A DNA stretch of 64,000 bases, from the NCBI RefSeq assembly GCF_900458815.1, contig NZ_UHDZ01000001.1, forward strand, positions 2,282,515 through 2,346,514. The letters run 5' to 3'. Under the pieces are notes generated by a model. That model was not told where the DNA came from. It saw only the letters and a list, made by a program, of their open reading frames with translations, and ran no database searches. Each line of letters opens with the position of its first letter. Within the stretch, counting starts at the first letter, position 1. Both the position numbers and the translations under genes were made by a program. This document shows positions 46,105 to 56,142 of the stretch, piece after piece. The DNA is from Staphylococcus saccharolyticus. GTDB taxonomy: Bacteria; Bacillota; Bacilli; Staphylococcales; Staphylococcaceae.

Positions 46105-47129
46105 TTAACCCTCTTTCATATTACTATTTGGTGTACAAATATCTTTTACTACACTATAAAAACCTGGTAGCGTCGTCTTAAAAAATCCTGTACAATGATG
46201 GGCTTCTCTATATTTTTTATCTTGCATCAAAATGGTGTGTGCCTTTTTTAAATTATAGTGAGGAATAGCTGAAAATAAATGTTGAACCAAGTGATAATTA
46301 TCATGATTTGGATGAAATAAAAATAACGTCCAAGGCATACCGAATGTATTTCTACTTGCTGTTAGTTCAGTATCATTATTTAATCCAGAATGCTCTGCCA
46401 TTTCTGCCCAGTAACGAATAAATTGGAAAGTTGTAAGAAGTGGTACAAACCAAAAAATAATAAGGTATAACCAAAAATTAAATACTATAGATGTTGATAT
46501 CAAAACGAGCCATCAAATATTTCTAGTCCAAAGTTCTGATTTAGGTATATCCTTACTATAAAGATTAGCTGATACGGTACCTAGTATATATTTAGGCACA
46601 TGAAACAGTAATAATACTTTTATAATGTGATCTGTTATAAATTTCTTGGTATTTTCCTGTGGTTTATCTAGTTTAACAATACGATATCTTTTTATATCAG
46701 GATCATTTTCCTCATCCCATAAATTTCTATGGTGTTGAAAGTGAGAATTGCAGTATGTAGTAAAACTTGTGAAAATGGGGAATGCAACAAAAATACAAGC
46801 AACCCATTTATTATAAAACTTATTCGTAAATAATGATCGATGACATGCTTGTGCATTAAATTGTCAAAAGCGCACATTTGACTTCCAATTAAAATAATAC
46901 TAAGTAAATAAACTATTATATTTTCTGTATAGATACTGAAATAAGCACTTCCAAAAATAACCAACCAATCAAAAAATAAAGCCAAAACATTATGATAATT
47001 ATCTTTTTTCATCAAAGGTTTTAATTCTTTTTTGATTTCCTTAGCAAAAACTGCTTTTTCTAATTTTCGTGCGATCTTAACCCCCTCCTTTAATTTGTAT
47101 GATATAATAATCTGAATTTTTAAAAACAA
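46105..47129 (-). pseudogene. Membrane fatty-acid desaturase-like protein, broken
   Basis: The N-terminal piece ends in CAFDNLMH, where one base is missing in the LMH(x)ACHRSLF box, so the ORF goes out of frame. The correct frame continues with QHHRNLWDEENDPD and meets a TGA in RNI stop WLVLISTS. The rest carries NYHLVQHLFSAIPHYNL. Histidine boxes HxxxH, HxxHH and HxxxH identify the desaturase superfamily. It ends four bases before lysE. Confidence 0.82.
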
Positions 47130-47173
47130 CCAGATTAAAAATAAAATTCCAACCAGATCAAAAGAGAATAAAT

Positions 47174-48577
47174 ATGAATAAATTTCAATATAAAATGATT
47201 ATAGATGATATTATTAATAAAATTAATAAGGGAATTTTATCATATGGAGATAAATTACCTTCTCAAAGAACAATTTCCGAACACGTAAATAGATCTACAG
47301 TTATACAAGCCATAGATATTTTGAAAAGTTATGCCATTTTAGAGTCTATCGAAAAAAGGGGGTATGTATCTCAATATACATAGAATGCTTATATAACAAG
47401 TAATATTCATTGGCAAAACTATATAGTAAATAGCATATCTAAAAACAACCAATATTATATTCAAAGAATCAATGAATTAGAATTTAAACCTAATATTATA
47501 CGTCTAGGTACTGGCGAGCTATCTCCAAAATTAATTCCCAACCATTTGTTCAAAGAATAATATCAAACAGTATTGATAAGTTTATACAGGCAAACTATGA
47601 GGAACCAAAAGGAAAATTAGGTCTTAGATTAGCAATAGTAAATTATATGAAAAAAAAAGAGCGTTATATGTGACGTTGATAATATATGTATCACTTCAGG
47701 GGCTGTTCAAGGATTAAAGCTAATAGCTGATGGGTTATTAATTCCTGAATTTAAAATTATTATTGAGGCACCTTCTTATATCAATTCCATACGTACTTGG
47801 CATAATATCAGATTTCAAATGATACCTTTATCAATTAACAATATAAAGAAAAATATTAATAATATATTTAAAATAAGTAGCGACTATAAAAACAGTATAT
47901 TCTATTGTATACCGACTCTACATAACTCTACTCAAAATACTTATACTAAAAAAGAAAAACAAAAAATTATAAATCAATGTCAAAAAAACGGAATACCTAT
48001 TGTTGAGGACAGTATATATTCTGACTTATGGTTTAATACGGAAAAACAAGTTCCTATGAAGTCTTTGAAAAACAGTGACAATGTTTTATATTTAGGTAGT
48101 CTATCTAAAACAGTGAGTCCTGGTTTGCGTATTGGATGGATAGTAGCGGATAAAAATGTCATCCGTCACTTATCTGATTTAAAAATGCAAAATGACTATG
48201 GTGCTAGTTCTATACCACAGCACATTGCCACAAAATGGCTAAATACTTACCATGAAAAGCATATAGACAAACTAAAAGTAGAATTAGAAACGCGTAAACA
48301 TATATTTATAGAAGCTTTAAAAGAGCATTTATCTATGTATGGTAGTTGGAGTGGTCCTAGTGGTTCCTTTTATATTTGGTTTAAATTCTCTATATCTGTA
48401 AACGTAAAAACATTATTTAATGAAGCTATAAAAGTAAATATACTTATACAACCTGGAGAGATTTATGATTTGAACTATAAAAACTATATTCGATTTTCGT
48501 ATTCATACATTGATAAAAGCGATATCGATAGAAGTTTAAAAAAATTGAGTAATATTATTAATAGAATCAGTATTTAA
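47174..48577 (+). pseudogene. MocR-type (GntR plus aminotransferase) regulator, broken
   Basis: The N-terminal winged helix (GILSYGDKLPSQRTISEHVNRS) stops at TAG (about 47,381). The frame continues (NAYITSNIHWQNYIVNS, then RLGTGELSPKLIP) and shifts at about 47,560 and 47,660. The last 250 codons are open and encode the PLP-aminotransferase-like part with VLYLGSLSKTVSPGLRIGWI, which holds the PLP lysine. It is divergent from lysE and the desaturase, which it probably controlled. Confidence 0.85.
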
Positions 48578-48655
48578 TTTGTAATAGATTTCTTTACTTT
48601 ACATTCCTCCACTGACCGGTATGATAGTCAGAATAAGTATTCACATATACATTAA

Positions 48656-48690
48656 CCCCCCTCTACTCGTAATAGTGAGGGGGGGTTTTA
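48656..48690 (+). terminator. Terminator after the MocR pseudogene
   Basis: CCCCCCTC and GAGGGGGG close an 11-base loop and run into TTTTAGG. The stem is strong. The remainder of 48.58-48.84 kb shows no gene. Confidence 0.7.
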
Positions 48691-48844
48691 GGTGATAGAG
48701 GCTAATATCTCCTATGCTTTCTAATTATCTCGTGTACTTAACCATTACGTATAAAATGCAACAATGTAACCACTAATGGCTGTGTTAACAAGAATTTCGA
48801 CCATATGATATGCACTTTCCGATAAGTCATTCTATGCTGATAGC

Positions 48845-50044
48845 TTATTTAATAATATCGATTAATTCTTTTTTAGAAGCTGAACGCGCAGGAATCCACC
48901 CAAAAATGATAACTATCAAAGTCGATACGTCTACTGCTAAAATAACTGAACCTAGACTTACGGAACTCTTAACCATTTGAGGTGTCACGAGATCAATCAA
49001 TGGTAGTGATAATAATACCTAGAATTAATCCGATGATGCCACCTATGAGACATAACACAACACTATCTACTAAGAACTGTATTTCGATATCTCGACCTTT
49101 AGCACCGAATGCACGACGAATTACAATCTCTTCTGTTCGTTCAGTAACTGAAATATACATGACATTCATCACACCAATTCCTGCAATGAAGAGTGAAATT
49201 CCCGCAACAGCAGCGACAAAGTAAGTAATCGTGTCTAAGACTGAACCTATCGTTTTCATTATCGCCTCATTATCTTCATAACTGTATTGACCTTCAGATA
49301 CGCCAGTTCCTTTTTTATTCAATGCTTTTTCGACTTTTTTACCTACGTCTTTCTTATCTGAACCTTTTTCCACTGAGACTAATAATTGAGGCATCCCTTG
49401 TGTCAAATTGCCCATATATTTATTAAATGTTTGTTGGGTAGGTAATTGAATTAATGATTCAACAGGCATACCACTTTCATCAACTTCTGAGCTGTCAGAG
49501 ATGCCGACGACTTTAAACCCTTCTCCATTTATGTAGATAGATTGACCCATAGCAAGATGATTGAATACTTTTTTAGCAATTTTTTATCTATAACGGCTAC
49601 TTTTTCTAGCACTTCACTATCATCATTCGTAAATCCTTTTCCTTCATCTATGTCTGTCAGTTTATCAACCTTTTTTAAACTAGCATCTTCACTGCCATGT
49701 GTATTGGTAATTTTGACTGTATATGTGCTATCTTTATCCTCTTTTACTTTGGCACTCTTAACGCCATCAACCTGTTCAACTACGCTAATATCCTCTTGCT
49801 TAAATGGATTGTTTTTAGGTGCCTCCATATTTTCAGTCATATAGGAAATTGAAGCTTGATTTTTGCCAGCACCGGCATCATTGAATTGCTCATTCGTTGA
49901 ATTCTTAAAGCCATTCCCCAAAGACATGATAGTAATTACTGATGCGATACCAATAATAATTCCAATCATCGTAAAAATATTACGGCGTTTATTTTTTTAA
50001 ATGGAACGAATAGCAACTGATATGACATTTGAAAAGTTATTCAC
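48845..50044 (-). pseudogene. MacB/YknZ-type ABC permease, multiply broken
   Basis: Starting at GTG (overlapping the ATPase stop) the frame reads NNFSNVISVAIRSI, then TAA, then KNKRRNIFTMIGIIIGIASV. A one-base loss near 49,560 (KKYFNHLAMGQSIYINGEGF is expected) and another frame change near 49,000 (GIIITT, later LVTPQMVKSSVSLG) break it further. The last membrane segments and SASKKELIDIIK end remain. The family is the MacB-like permease with a large extracellular domain, partner of an adaptor and an ATPase. Confidence 0.85.
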
Positions 50045-50719
50045 GTGTCAACACCTCTTCCTCTTGCACACGTCCGTCCAAAATATGAATAATACGATCA
50101 GCTTTGTTCGCCACTTCACGATCATGCGTTACCATAATGATATCGTCATGTTCTTTTCTTTGTTCAGTTTTACGAAAAGCTCCATAATGTCTTGAGATGT
50201 CTTCGAATCAAAAGCCCCTGTAGGTTCATCGGCAATAATAAACTTAGGGTTGTTAATAATTGCCCGGGCAATTGCGACACGTTGTTGTTGACCACCTGAC
50301 AATTTATTTTGTAAAACATCTTCTTTACCTTTTATACCGACGTCTTGAAGTTCGTCTAAAACTTTATCTTTTCGCTATTTACTTCCCATCCCATTATAAA
50401 TAAGAGGAATGCTTACATTTTCTAAAATGGTATTACTTTGAATCAACTTAAAGTTTTGAAAGACAAAACCTACAGTATGATTTCTAATTTCTGTGAGTTT
50501 ATTATCTGAGCTCTTTTGAAAATTCTCATTGTTAAAAAGATATTCACCTTCATAACCTCGATCGATAAAACCTAAGATATTGATTAACGTACTTTTACCA
50601 GAACCTGAAGGTCCCATGATAGCAATAAATTCACCTTCATCAATATGAATATCTTTTAAAATATGATTCGTGTCGTTGCCATTTTTAAAGTGTCGATTGA
50701 TTTTTCTCAATTCAATCAT
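50038..50719 (-). pseudogene. MacB/YknY-type ABC ATPase, broken
   Basis: Walker A GPSGSGKST and Q-loop FVFQNFK are in the first piece. The frame then meets TAG (GMGSK stop RKDKVLDEL). Signature [14 protein letters not shown] and Walker [15 protein letters not shown] follow in that frame, and a further frameshift lies near 50,150 before [13 protein letters not shown]. It is four bases from the adaptor fragment. Confidence 0.88.
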
Positions 50720-51024
50720 GATGACACCTCAACTTTTTCTCCATCATTTAGATTACCTTTTGGATTTTTAATCACTTTATTTCCAGATTTTAAGCCTTTT
50801 TTCACAATAATTTCACCGTTATTACGTTCAATTTTAATATCACGTTTATGAACTTTACTAATTTTATCAACGAGAAAGACATTATTATCTTTCGTTAATA
50901 CACTATTAGGTAATTTCTTAGTTTTTAGCGGAATTTTTGCATTCATAGAGAAGCCAGATCTTATTGGAATATCCAAGTCTCCTATGACTACTCTTTCAAT
51001 CATCGTCATAGGTTTTACGACGAT
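50716..51024 (-). pseudogene. C-terminal fragment of an efflux adaptor (HlyD/YknX type)
   Basis: About 100 codons (IRDIIVVKPMTMIERVVIGD, then FSMNAKIPLKTKKLPNSVL and GLKSGNKVIKNPKGNLNDG) equal to the last beta domain of a membrane-fusion adaptor. The N-terminal two-thirds is missing, cut off at a stop near 51,027 where a different, oppositely oriented remnant begins. It is the first gene of the broken adaptor-ATPase-permease set. Confidence 0.75.
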
Positions 51025-51027
51025 AAT

Positions 51028-51301
51028 ATCTCTTATTCAATTACTATTCTGATTAAGTCTAACTGAATATAAATTAGATAGCTTAAATATCTTTGCAAAA
51101 GATAATAAAGCACTTATGGCAATTAGTTTAACCAATATTTTGAATGCGTTTTTAACAGGTGTTGTTTATTACTCAACAAGTCGCTTATCTAAAAAGGCTT
51201 CTATTATATTAGCTATCGTTGCATTAATATTATTAGTGGGATCTGGTATAATGAGTGGAATGTTTAGTCAATTCAACATCAAACATGAATTAAAAAACTA
51301 A
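51028..51301 (+). pseudogene. C-terminal remnant of a membrane protein
   Basis: The plus frame reads LTEYKLDSLNIFAKDNKALM and then AISLTNILNAFLTGVVYY, SKKASIILAIVALILLVGSG, with a stop soon upstream. Two helices and a basic tail remain, but no credible start. Together with the adaptor fragment it marks a deletion or rearrangement joint at about 51.02 kb. Confidence 0.5.
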
Positions 51302-51455
51302 GAATGAAGTGCTTATAGTTAATATAGGGATACTTCTAATAATAGTTATATGTTGTATGTTCTTACCAATCATTATTAGCATAAACGAAAAGAGAAAAAA
51401 ATAGTGCCTAAAATACAATTCCAACAAGATTTTAGTTGCTGGAGTTGTATTTATC

Positions 51456-52024
51456 TTATAGAAATTTTTCAGATAATAATATACTTAAATAGCTTATTAT
51501 ACATAAAGTTCCCACAAAGAAAACGAAGGACATTAATGATGTAAATATATTTCTAAGCTTGCTTGTTTCAACCGTGTTAGGATCTTTTCCATTCATATAA
51601 GCAACAATTCTATCGTATGTCTCAATATCATTTTTTATTTTAATTTTTTCCACTTTGTTCGAAGCAAAGATACCTATTAAAAAATTAGATATACTATACC
51701 TATGCCCCATCAACTCAAGTAATATATTAGGGGACCTATGAGAATAGCTCCTAATATCATAAGAATTAACATTATCCATGTCCAAAAAGTTAATTCTTTT
51801 TTATCTATTTTTAATTGTGGATTTTCAATGTCTCTCACAATAAGCTCATTTAGAGTAATACTAAAAAGATTACACATGAGTAATAAATTGTGAATATCGG
51901 GATAGCTTTTATTATTTTCCCAATTTGATATTGTTTGTCTTGAAACATACATTTTCTCAGCTAAAAATTCTTGAGAGTAACCATCTCTTTCTCTAAATTT
52001 TTTAATTCGATTACTAATATTCAT
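51456..52024 (-). pseudogene. XRE regulator fused to membrane helices, frameshifted
   Basis: A helix-turn-helix (RDGYSQEFLAEKMYVSRQTISNWENNKSYPD at about 14-44) is followed by one membrane helix. The frame then breaks near 51,730-51,785 (IGPLIYYLS stop; the other frame continues ELMGHRYSISNFLIGIF). Later parts contain two more helices. This is the common architecture of small membrane-bound XRE proteins; one indel breaks it. Confidence 0.75.
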
Positions 52025-52213
52025 TACCTCAACCTCTTTATTTACTTATCAAGTTTTTAATATATTAACCTTTCTTTAGTCAAAATCATACTTATATCAA
52101 AACAATGTTTCTTTCTAGAAGCTATCAAATGGATTTAACCTCGTCATCACTTATATTGTCAAATGCTTTGACATAGTATGATATGTTAACTTTTACACTT
52201 CCTCAAAACTCCC

Positions 52214-52254
52214 TTCGAAAAAAGAAACGTCCCTTTACATTAAGGAACGCAACT
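52214..52254 (-). terminator. Terminator after the tetR gene
   Basis: On the minus strand GCGTTCCTT and AAAGGGACGT pair around a short loop and run into TTCTTTTTTC. Confidence 0.7.
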
Positions 52255-52274
52255 TCTCAACAAAATCGATTCAA

Positions 52275-52820
52275 TTAATCATTGTTATAAACATCTAACA
52301 CTATGTTTAACATTTTCTCAATGTAATTTTCATCTAAAGTTTCCGGCTTTATCAATATATTAAAGTAGATTGGAGAAAAGATTAAATCAATAAATAAATC
52401 TTGATCTTCTTCACTAACATGATTACTTACAATCTTTCTTAACACTTTACGATTATGATTAAAGTAATCAGTCATAAATGTTTCTCTAGCTTCAACTTGT
52501 TGATGACTAATCAGAATTTCTATTACTGCACTGCCAAGTTTTGTTTTATAAATATCTTTTATTTTCACAAGAAACTGAAATAAATCATTATACAAATTAT
52601 TATGATTATGGATAACAACTTTTTGAGATTGTTCGATAAACATTGACATAATTATAGACGATTTATCTTTCCATCTTCGGTATATTGTCGCTTTAGATAT
52701 ACCGGTATTTTCAGCAATCTGATCAATAGTGATATCTCTAAAATGTGTAGTTTCTAATAAACGATTAATTTCACGATATATTTTTTTATTTACTGTTGGA
52801 TCTTTCGGTCTTCCAGCCAT
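52275..52820 (-). CDS. TetR-family regulator
   Basis: A 181-residue repressor. The helix-turn-helix is ITIDQIAENTGISKATIYRRWKDKSSII (about 25-52) and the C-terminal ligand domain is helical. Its start overlaps the second DUF3147 gene by 35 bases, and it is the last gene of that leftward operon, so it probably represses it through the dyad at 53.59 kb. The ligand is unknown. Confidence 0.88.
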   Translation of the reverse strand: MAGRPKDPTVNKKIYREINRLLETTHFRDITIDQIAENTGISKATIYRRWKDKSSIIMSMFIEQSQKVVIHNHNNLYNDLFQFLVKIKDIYKTKLGSAVIEILISHQQVEARETFMTDYFNHNRKVLRKIVSNHVSEEDQDLFIDLIFSPIYFNILIKPETLDENYIEKMLNIVLDVYNND

Positions 52821-53181
52821 TTTTACCCCTTCTTTTATGCGCTATTAATTCCACAATTTCAAAAATAATAACTGCACTTACAAACCAAGCTATAAACCCA
52901 CCAATAATACTTACTAACCACATTTGTATTGCTTGTAATAATCCCCAAGTTGCTAAAATGCTAAACATAACTCCAATCATTCCGAAAACTGCCCCTCTGC
53001 TAACGTGCATAGCCACTTCGTTACCAAATTGCATACCAGTGATACACATTGATACTAAAAATACTGCTGGAAACGTAGCAAATATTCCGCCAAATTCCTT
53101 CCAAGGAAGAATGACAGAGACAATATAACTGATTAAAACAGCTAATCCACCGACTGAAAATTTTATCAATGCTAATTTCAT
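52786..53181 (-). CDS. DUF3147 membrane protein
   Basis: A 131-residue protein with four membrane helices (KFSVGGLAVLISYIVSVIL, GIFATFPAVFLVSMCITGM, FGMIGVMFSILATWGLL, IIGGFIAWFVSAVIIFEIVEL) and a basic end. It is a paralogue of the next gene upstream, with which it probably forms a two-component membrane unit. Confidence 0.82.
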   Translation of the reverse strand: MKLALIKFSVGGLAVLISYIVSVILPWKEFGGIFATFPAVFLVSMCITGMQFGNEVAMHVSRGAVFGMIGVMFSILATWGLLQAIQMWLVSIIGGFIAWFVSAVIIFEIVELIAHKRRGKNGWKTERSNSK

Positions 53182-53196
53182 TTTTTATCCTCCAAT

Positions 53197-53577
53197 TTAA
53201 ATATGTCTTACTAAGAAAATTGCTACTGATATAACAAACCAACATAGAACAGCAAAGACTGTCCCACTCTTATAATTCCTTTTTCCTATAAAGATTGAAG
53301 TGAAGAATACTGTTACAATACATGAGATAATGCCAACAATTGCACCCGTACTTAAATGAATAGACATTTGTATCAGCTGATGTCCTCTATGGTCTATAGC
53401 CAAGGCAATAATAGCAGCCAGGTAGACTGCCGGCATAGTAGCAATGATTCCTCCTAACTTACCTCCAACTTTATCAGCCATTATTGATGCGAGCGCGACC
53501 GCGAAACCTCCGATGACGAAATGAAGAATAGCACTAGAAATCGATATACCAAACACATTAACCCTTCTTATTAACAT
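53197..53577 (-). CDS. DUF3147 membrane protein, paralogue
   Basis: A 126-residue protein with four helices (LHFVIGGFAVALASIMAD, GGIIATMPAVYLAAIIALA, STGAIVGIISCIVTVFF, FAVLCWFVISVAIFLV). The shared pattern GGFAV/GGLAV and IIATMPAVYL/IFATFPAVFL shows it is a tandem duplicate of its neighbour. First gene of the operon, right behind the TetR-type operator. Confidence 0.82.
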   Translation of the reverse strand: MLIRRVNVFGISISSAILHFVIGGFAVALASIMADKVGGKLGGIIATMPAVYLAAIIALAIDHRGHQLIQMSIHLSTGAIVGIISCIVTVFFTSIFIGKRNYKSGTVFAVLCWFVISVAIFLVRHI

Positions 53578-53582
53578 TTATT

Positions 53583-53600
53583 AAACGAAACGTATCGTTT
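53583..53600. promoter_or_regulatory. Probable TetR operator before the DUF3147 pair
   Basis: AAACGA and TCGTTT are 6-bp inverted arms around a 6-bp centre (AACGTA), six bases upstream of the first ATG. A second partial TACGA/TCG motif lies about 20 bp further. The position fits autoregulation by the TetR protein of the same operon. Confidence 0.6.
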
Positions 53601-53678
53601 AGTTTTAGTATATAGCGAATCGTATTTATTGTAAATATTTCACTTAAAATACCTAATATTCTAAAAAATAAATCTTTT

Positions 53679-53694
53679 TGTTTCACGTTAAACA
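53679..53694. promoter_or_regulatory. parS-like site
   Basis: TGTTTCACGTTAAACA differs by one base from the canonical parS TGTTTCACGTGAAACA. It lies in a gene-free stretch about 10 kb from oriC, where ParB-loading sites are usual. It could be a genuine, slightly degenerate parS. Confidence 0.6.
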
Positions 53695-53926
53695 TTCAAG
53701 TATTAAGTTTAATTTTTGTAATCGCTTACCGACTTGTTCTTGTTAACAAGTTAGTTTATATATACAAACTTCTTTTTTAAAAATAAAAATTGGTTGATTG
53801 TACAATTTAATTAAGTACCATAAGTGATTATTTGCATTTTAAAAGTTACTTAAATTTTCTTTTGAAATATTTTTCAAAAGGTGTTACTTTTAACTTGTGA
53901 AAAAAATCACAAAGGAGTTGTTTTAA

Positions 53927-55042
53927 ATGCAAATCGGAATTGTTAAAGAATTAAAACCAGGGGAAGAACGCGTTGCTTGTACACCAAGTAATGCAAAAAA
54001 ATTGGTAGATAATGGAAATGAAGTATTAGTTGAAAAAGATGCAGGTATAGGTTCTGGTTTTACAAACGAAGAGTATGAACAAGCAGGTGCTTCTATCGTT
54101 TCACATCAAGAAAGTTGGCAAGCAGATTTAATTGTAAAAGTTAAAGAGCCAGACCCCAAAGAATTTCAGTATTTTAAAAAAGGACAAGTTATTTGGGGAT
54201 TCCAACATTTAGCTTCTTCAAAGGAAACAGTGGAAGCAATGCAAAAAGCTGAGGTTACAGCTATTGGTGGAGAAACAATCGAAAAAGATGGACAAGCTCC
54301 TTTACTTGCGCCTATGAGTGCAATTGCAGGACGTCGCTCAATGTTAATGGGGGCATATTATCTTGAAGCCCAACACAAAGGTGAAGGTATTTTAATTTCT
54401 GGAATCGATGCAATTTCAGGTATACCATCAGGAAAAGTTGTCATCTTCGGTGGAGGTTCTGCAGGGGTTAATGCTGCAACAATCGCTTTAGGTTTACAAG
54501 CAGATGTTTCAATTATTGAATTAAATGACGATAGAATCAACTGGCTAGAAAATTATTTTAATAATAAAAATGTAAGCGTTATCAAATCGAACGAAAAAAA
54601 CTTAGCTAATGAAATTAAAACCGCAGATATCTTTATTTCAACTATCTTAATTTCAGGTTCTAAACCACCAAAATTAGTCACACGACAAATGGTTCAATCT
54701 ATGAAAAAAGGTTCGGTATTAGTAGATATAGCAATAGACCAAGGTGGTACTGTGGAAGGAATTAGACCAACTACAATTAGCGATCCTGTTTACGTTAAAG
54801 ACGGCGTTGTTCATTACGCTGTCCCTAATCAACCTGGAGCTGTTCCAAGAACATCTACTATGGTATTAGCAGCAGGAAATATTGAATATTTGTTAGAGAT
54901 TGGCAAATTAGGTATTAATCAAGCTATAAAAAATAATAGCGTATTAGCTACTGGTGTAAATATTTATAAAGGTCATGTAACAAACAGAGGACTAGCTGAA
55001 TCACATGATTTAAATTATGAAAGTTTAGAAGGACTATTATAA
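53927..55042 (+). CDS. ald: Alanine dehydrogenase
   Basis: A 371-residue NAD-dependent enzyme turning L-alanine into pyruvate and ammonia. N-terminal MQIGIVKELKPGEERVACTP, catalytic region PLLAPMSAIAGRRS and Rossmann motif VVIFGGGSAGVNAA (about 171-184) are intact. Strong AAAGGAGTTG site. First gene of an operon with threonine dehydratase and a permease. Confidence 0.95.
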   Translation: MQIGIVKELKPGEERVACTPSNAKKLVDNGNEVLVEKDAGIGSGFTNEEYEQAGASIVSHQESWQADLIVKVKEPDPKEFQYFKKGQVIWGFQHLASSKETVEAMQKAEVTAIGGETIEKDGQAPLLAPMSAIAGRRSMLMGAYYLEAQHKGEGILISGIDAISGIPSGKVVIFGGGSAGVNAATIALGLQADVSIIELNDDRINWLENYFNNKNVSVIKSNEKNLANEIKTADIFISTILISGSKPPKLVTRQMVQSMKKGSVLVDIAIDQGGTVEGIRPTTISDPVYVKDGVVHYAVPNQPGAVPRTSTMVLAAGNIEYLLEIGKLGINQAIKNNSVLATGVNIYKGHVTNRGLAESHDLNYESLEGLL

Positions 55043-55076
55043 AAGAACAACACTGTTCTTATGGGAGGAATATTAA

Positions 55077-56117
55077 ATGGCTGTAAACAACATCGTTTTA
55101 GAAACCGAAAAGTACTGCAATATACACGACATTAAAGACGCAAAACATACAATTAATAAATATATTCGCAAAACCCCATTAATTCAATCTATGTTTCTAA
55201 GTAGAAACATCACAGGTGGTAATATTTTTCTTAAATTAGAAAATATGCAATACACCGGATCTTTCAAATTTAGAGGTGCATTAAACAAAATTTTACATTT
55301 AACCGAAGAACAAAAATCAAAAGGTATCATTACTGCTTCAGCTGGAAATCACGCTCAAGGTTTAGCATTAACAGGTAAACTATTAGGAATTAAAGCAACT
55401 GTAGTCATGCCTGAAGAAGCCCCTATTTCCAAACAGAATGCTACAAAAGGTTACGGTGCTGAAGTAATCCTGAAAGGTGAAACATTCAATGATTCACGTT
55501 TATATATGCAAGAATTAGCACAGAAAACTGGTAAAACTATCGTTCATCCATATGATGATTCCCTTGTTATGGCAGGTCAAGGTACTATTGGTCTAGAAAT
55601 TCTAGAAGATATTTGGAATGTCGATACTGTCATTGTTCCAGTTGGTGGAGGTGGCCTTATTTCCGGTATAGCAACTGCTTTAAAATCATTTAACCCATCA
55701 ATTCATATCATCGGTGTCCAATCAGAAAATGTTCACGGCATGACACACTCTATTAAGCAAGGTGAAATCACCCCACAATTTACTAACCATACTATAGCAG
55801 ACGGTACTGAAGTAGCGATTCCAGGCGATAAAACATTTGAAGTTGCAAATCAATTAGTTGATGAATTTGTACTTGTAAGTGAAGAAGAAATTTCTACAGC
55901 AATGCATCAACTTATGCAACGTGCAAAAATTATTACTGAAGGTGCAGGCGCACTACCTACTGCTGCACTTATCAGTGAAAAAATAGATCCAAGATGGATT
56001 AAAAATAAAAGTGTTGTAGCACTTGTTTCTGGAGGCAATGTAGATTTAACACGTGTATCTCATATCATTGATCATTTATTACAACCTGCTGATACACATG
56101 AAGGTGTAATAGGTTAA
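55077..56117 (+). CDS. tdcB: Threonine/serine dehydratase, catabolic type
   Basis: A 346-residue PLP enzyme. The PLP lysine lies in TGSFKFRGALNKIL (about 60-73), the Gly-rich loop is VPVGGGGLISGIA and SGGNVD lies near the end. There is no C-terminal regulatory ACT domain, so it is of the TdcB rather than the biosynthetic IlvA kind. It converts threonine to 2-oxobutyrate and ammonia. GGGAGG site; 34 bp after ald. Confidence 0.92.
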   Translation: MAVNNIVLETEKYCNIHDIKDAKHTINKYIRKTPLIQSMFLSRNITGGNIFLKLENMQYTGSFKFRGALNKILHLTEEQKSKGIITASAGNHAQGLALTGKLLGIKATVVMPEEAPISKQNATKGYGAEVILKGETFNDSRLYMQELAQKTGKTIVHPYDDSLVMAGQGTIGLEILEDIWNVDTVIVPVGGGGLISGIATALKSFNPSIHIIGVQSENVHGMTHSIKQGEITPQFTNHTIADGTEVAIPGDKTFEVANQLVDEFVLVSEEEISTAMHQLMQRAKIITEGAGALPTAALISEKIDPRWIKNKSVVALVSGGNVDLTRVSHIIDHLLQPADTHEGVIG

Positions 56118-56142
56118 TTACTTTTACTAGGAGGAGAATGTT

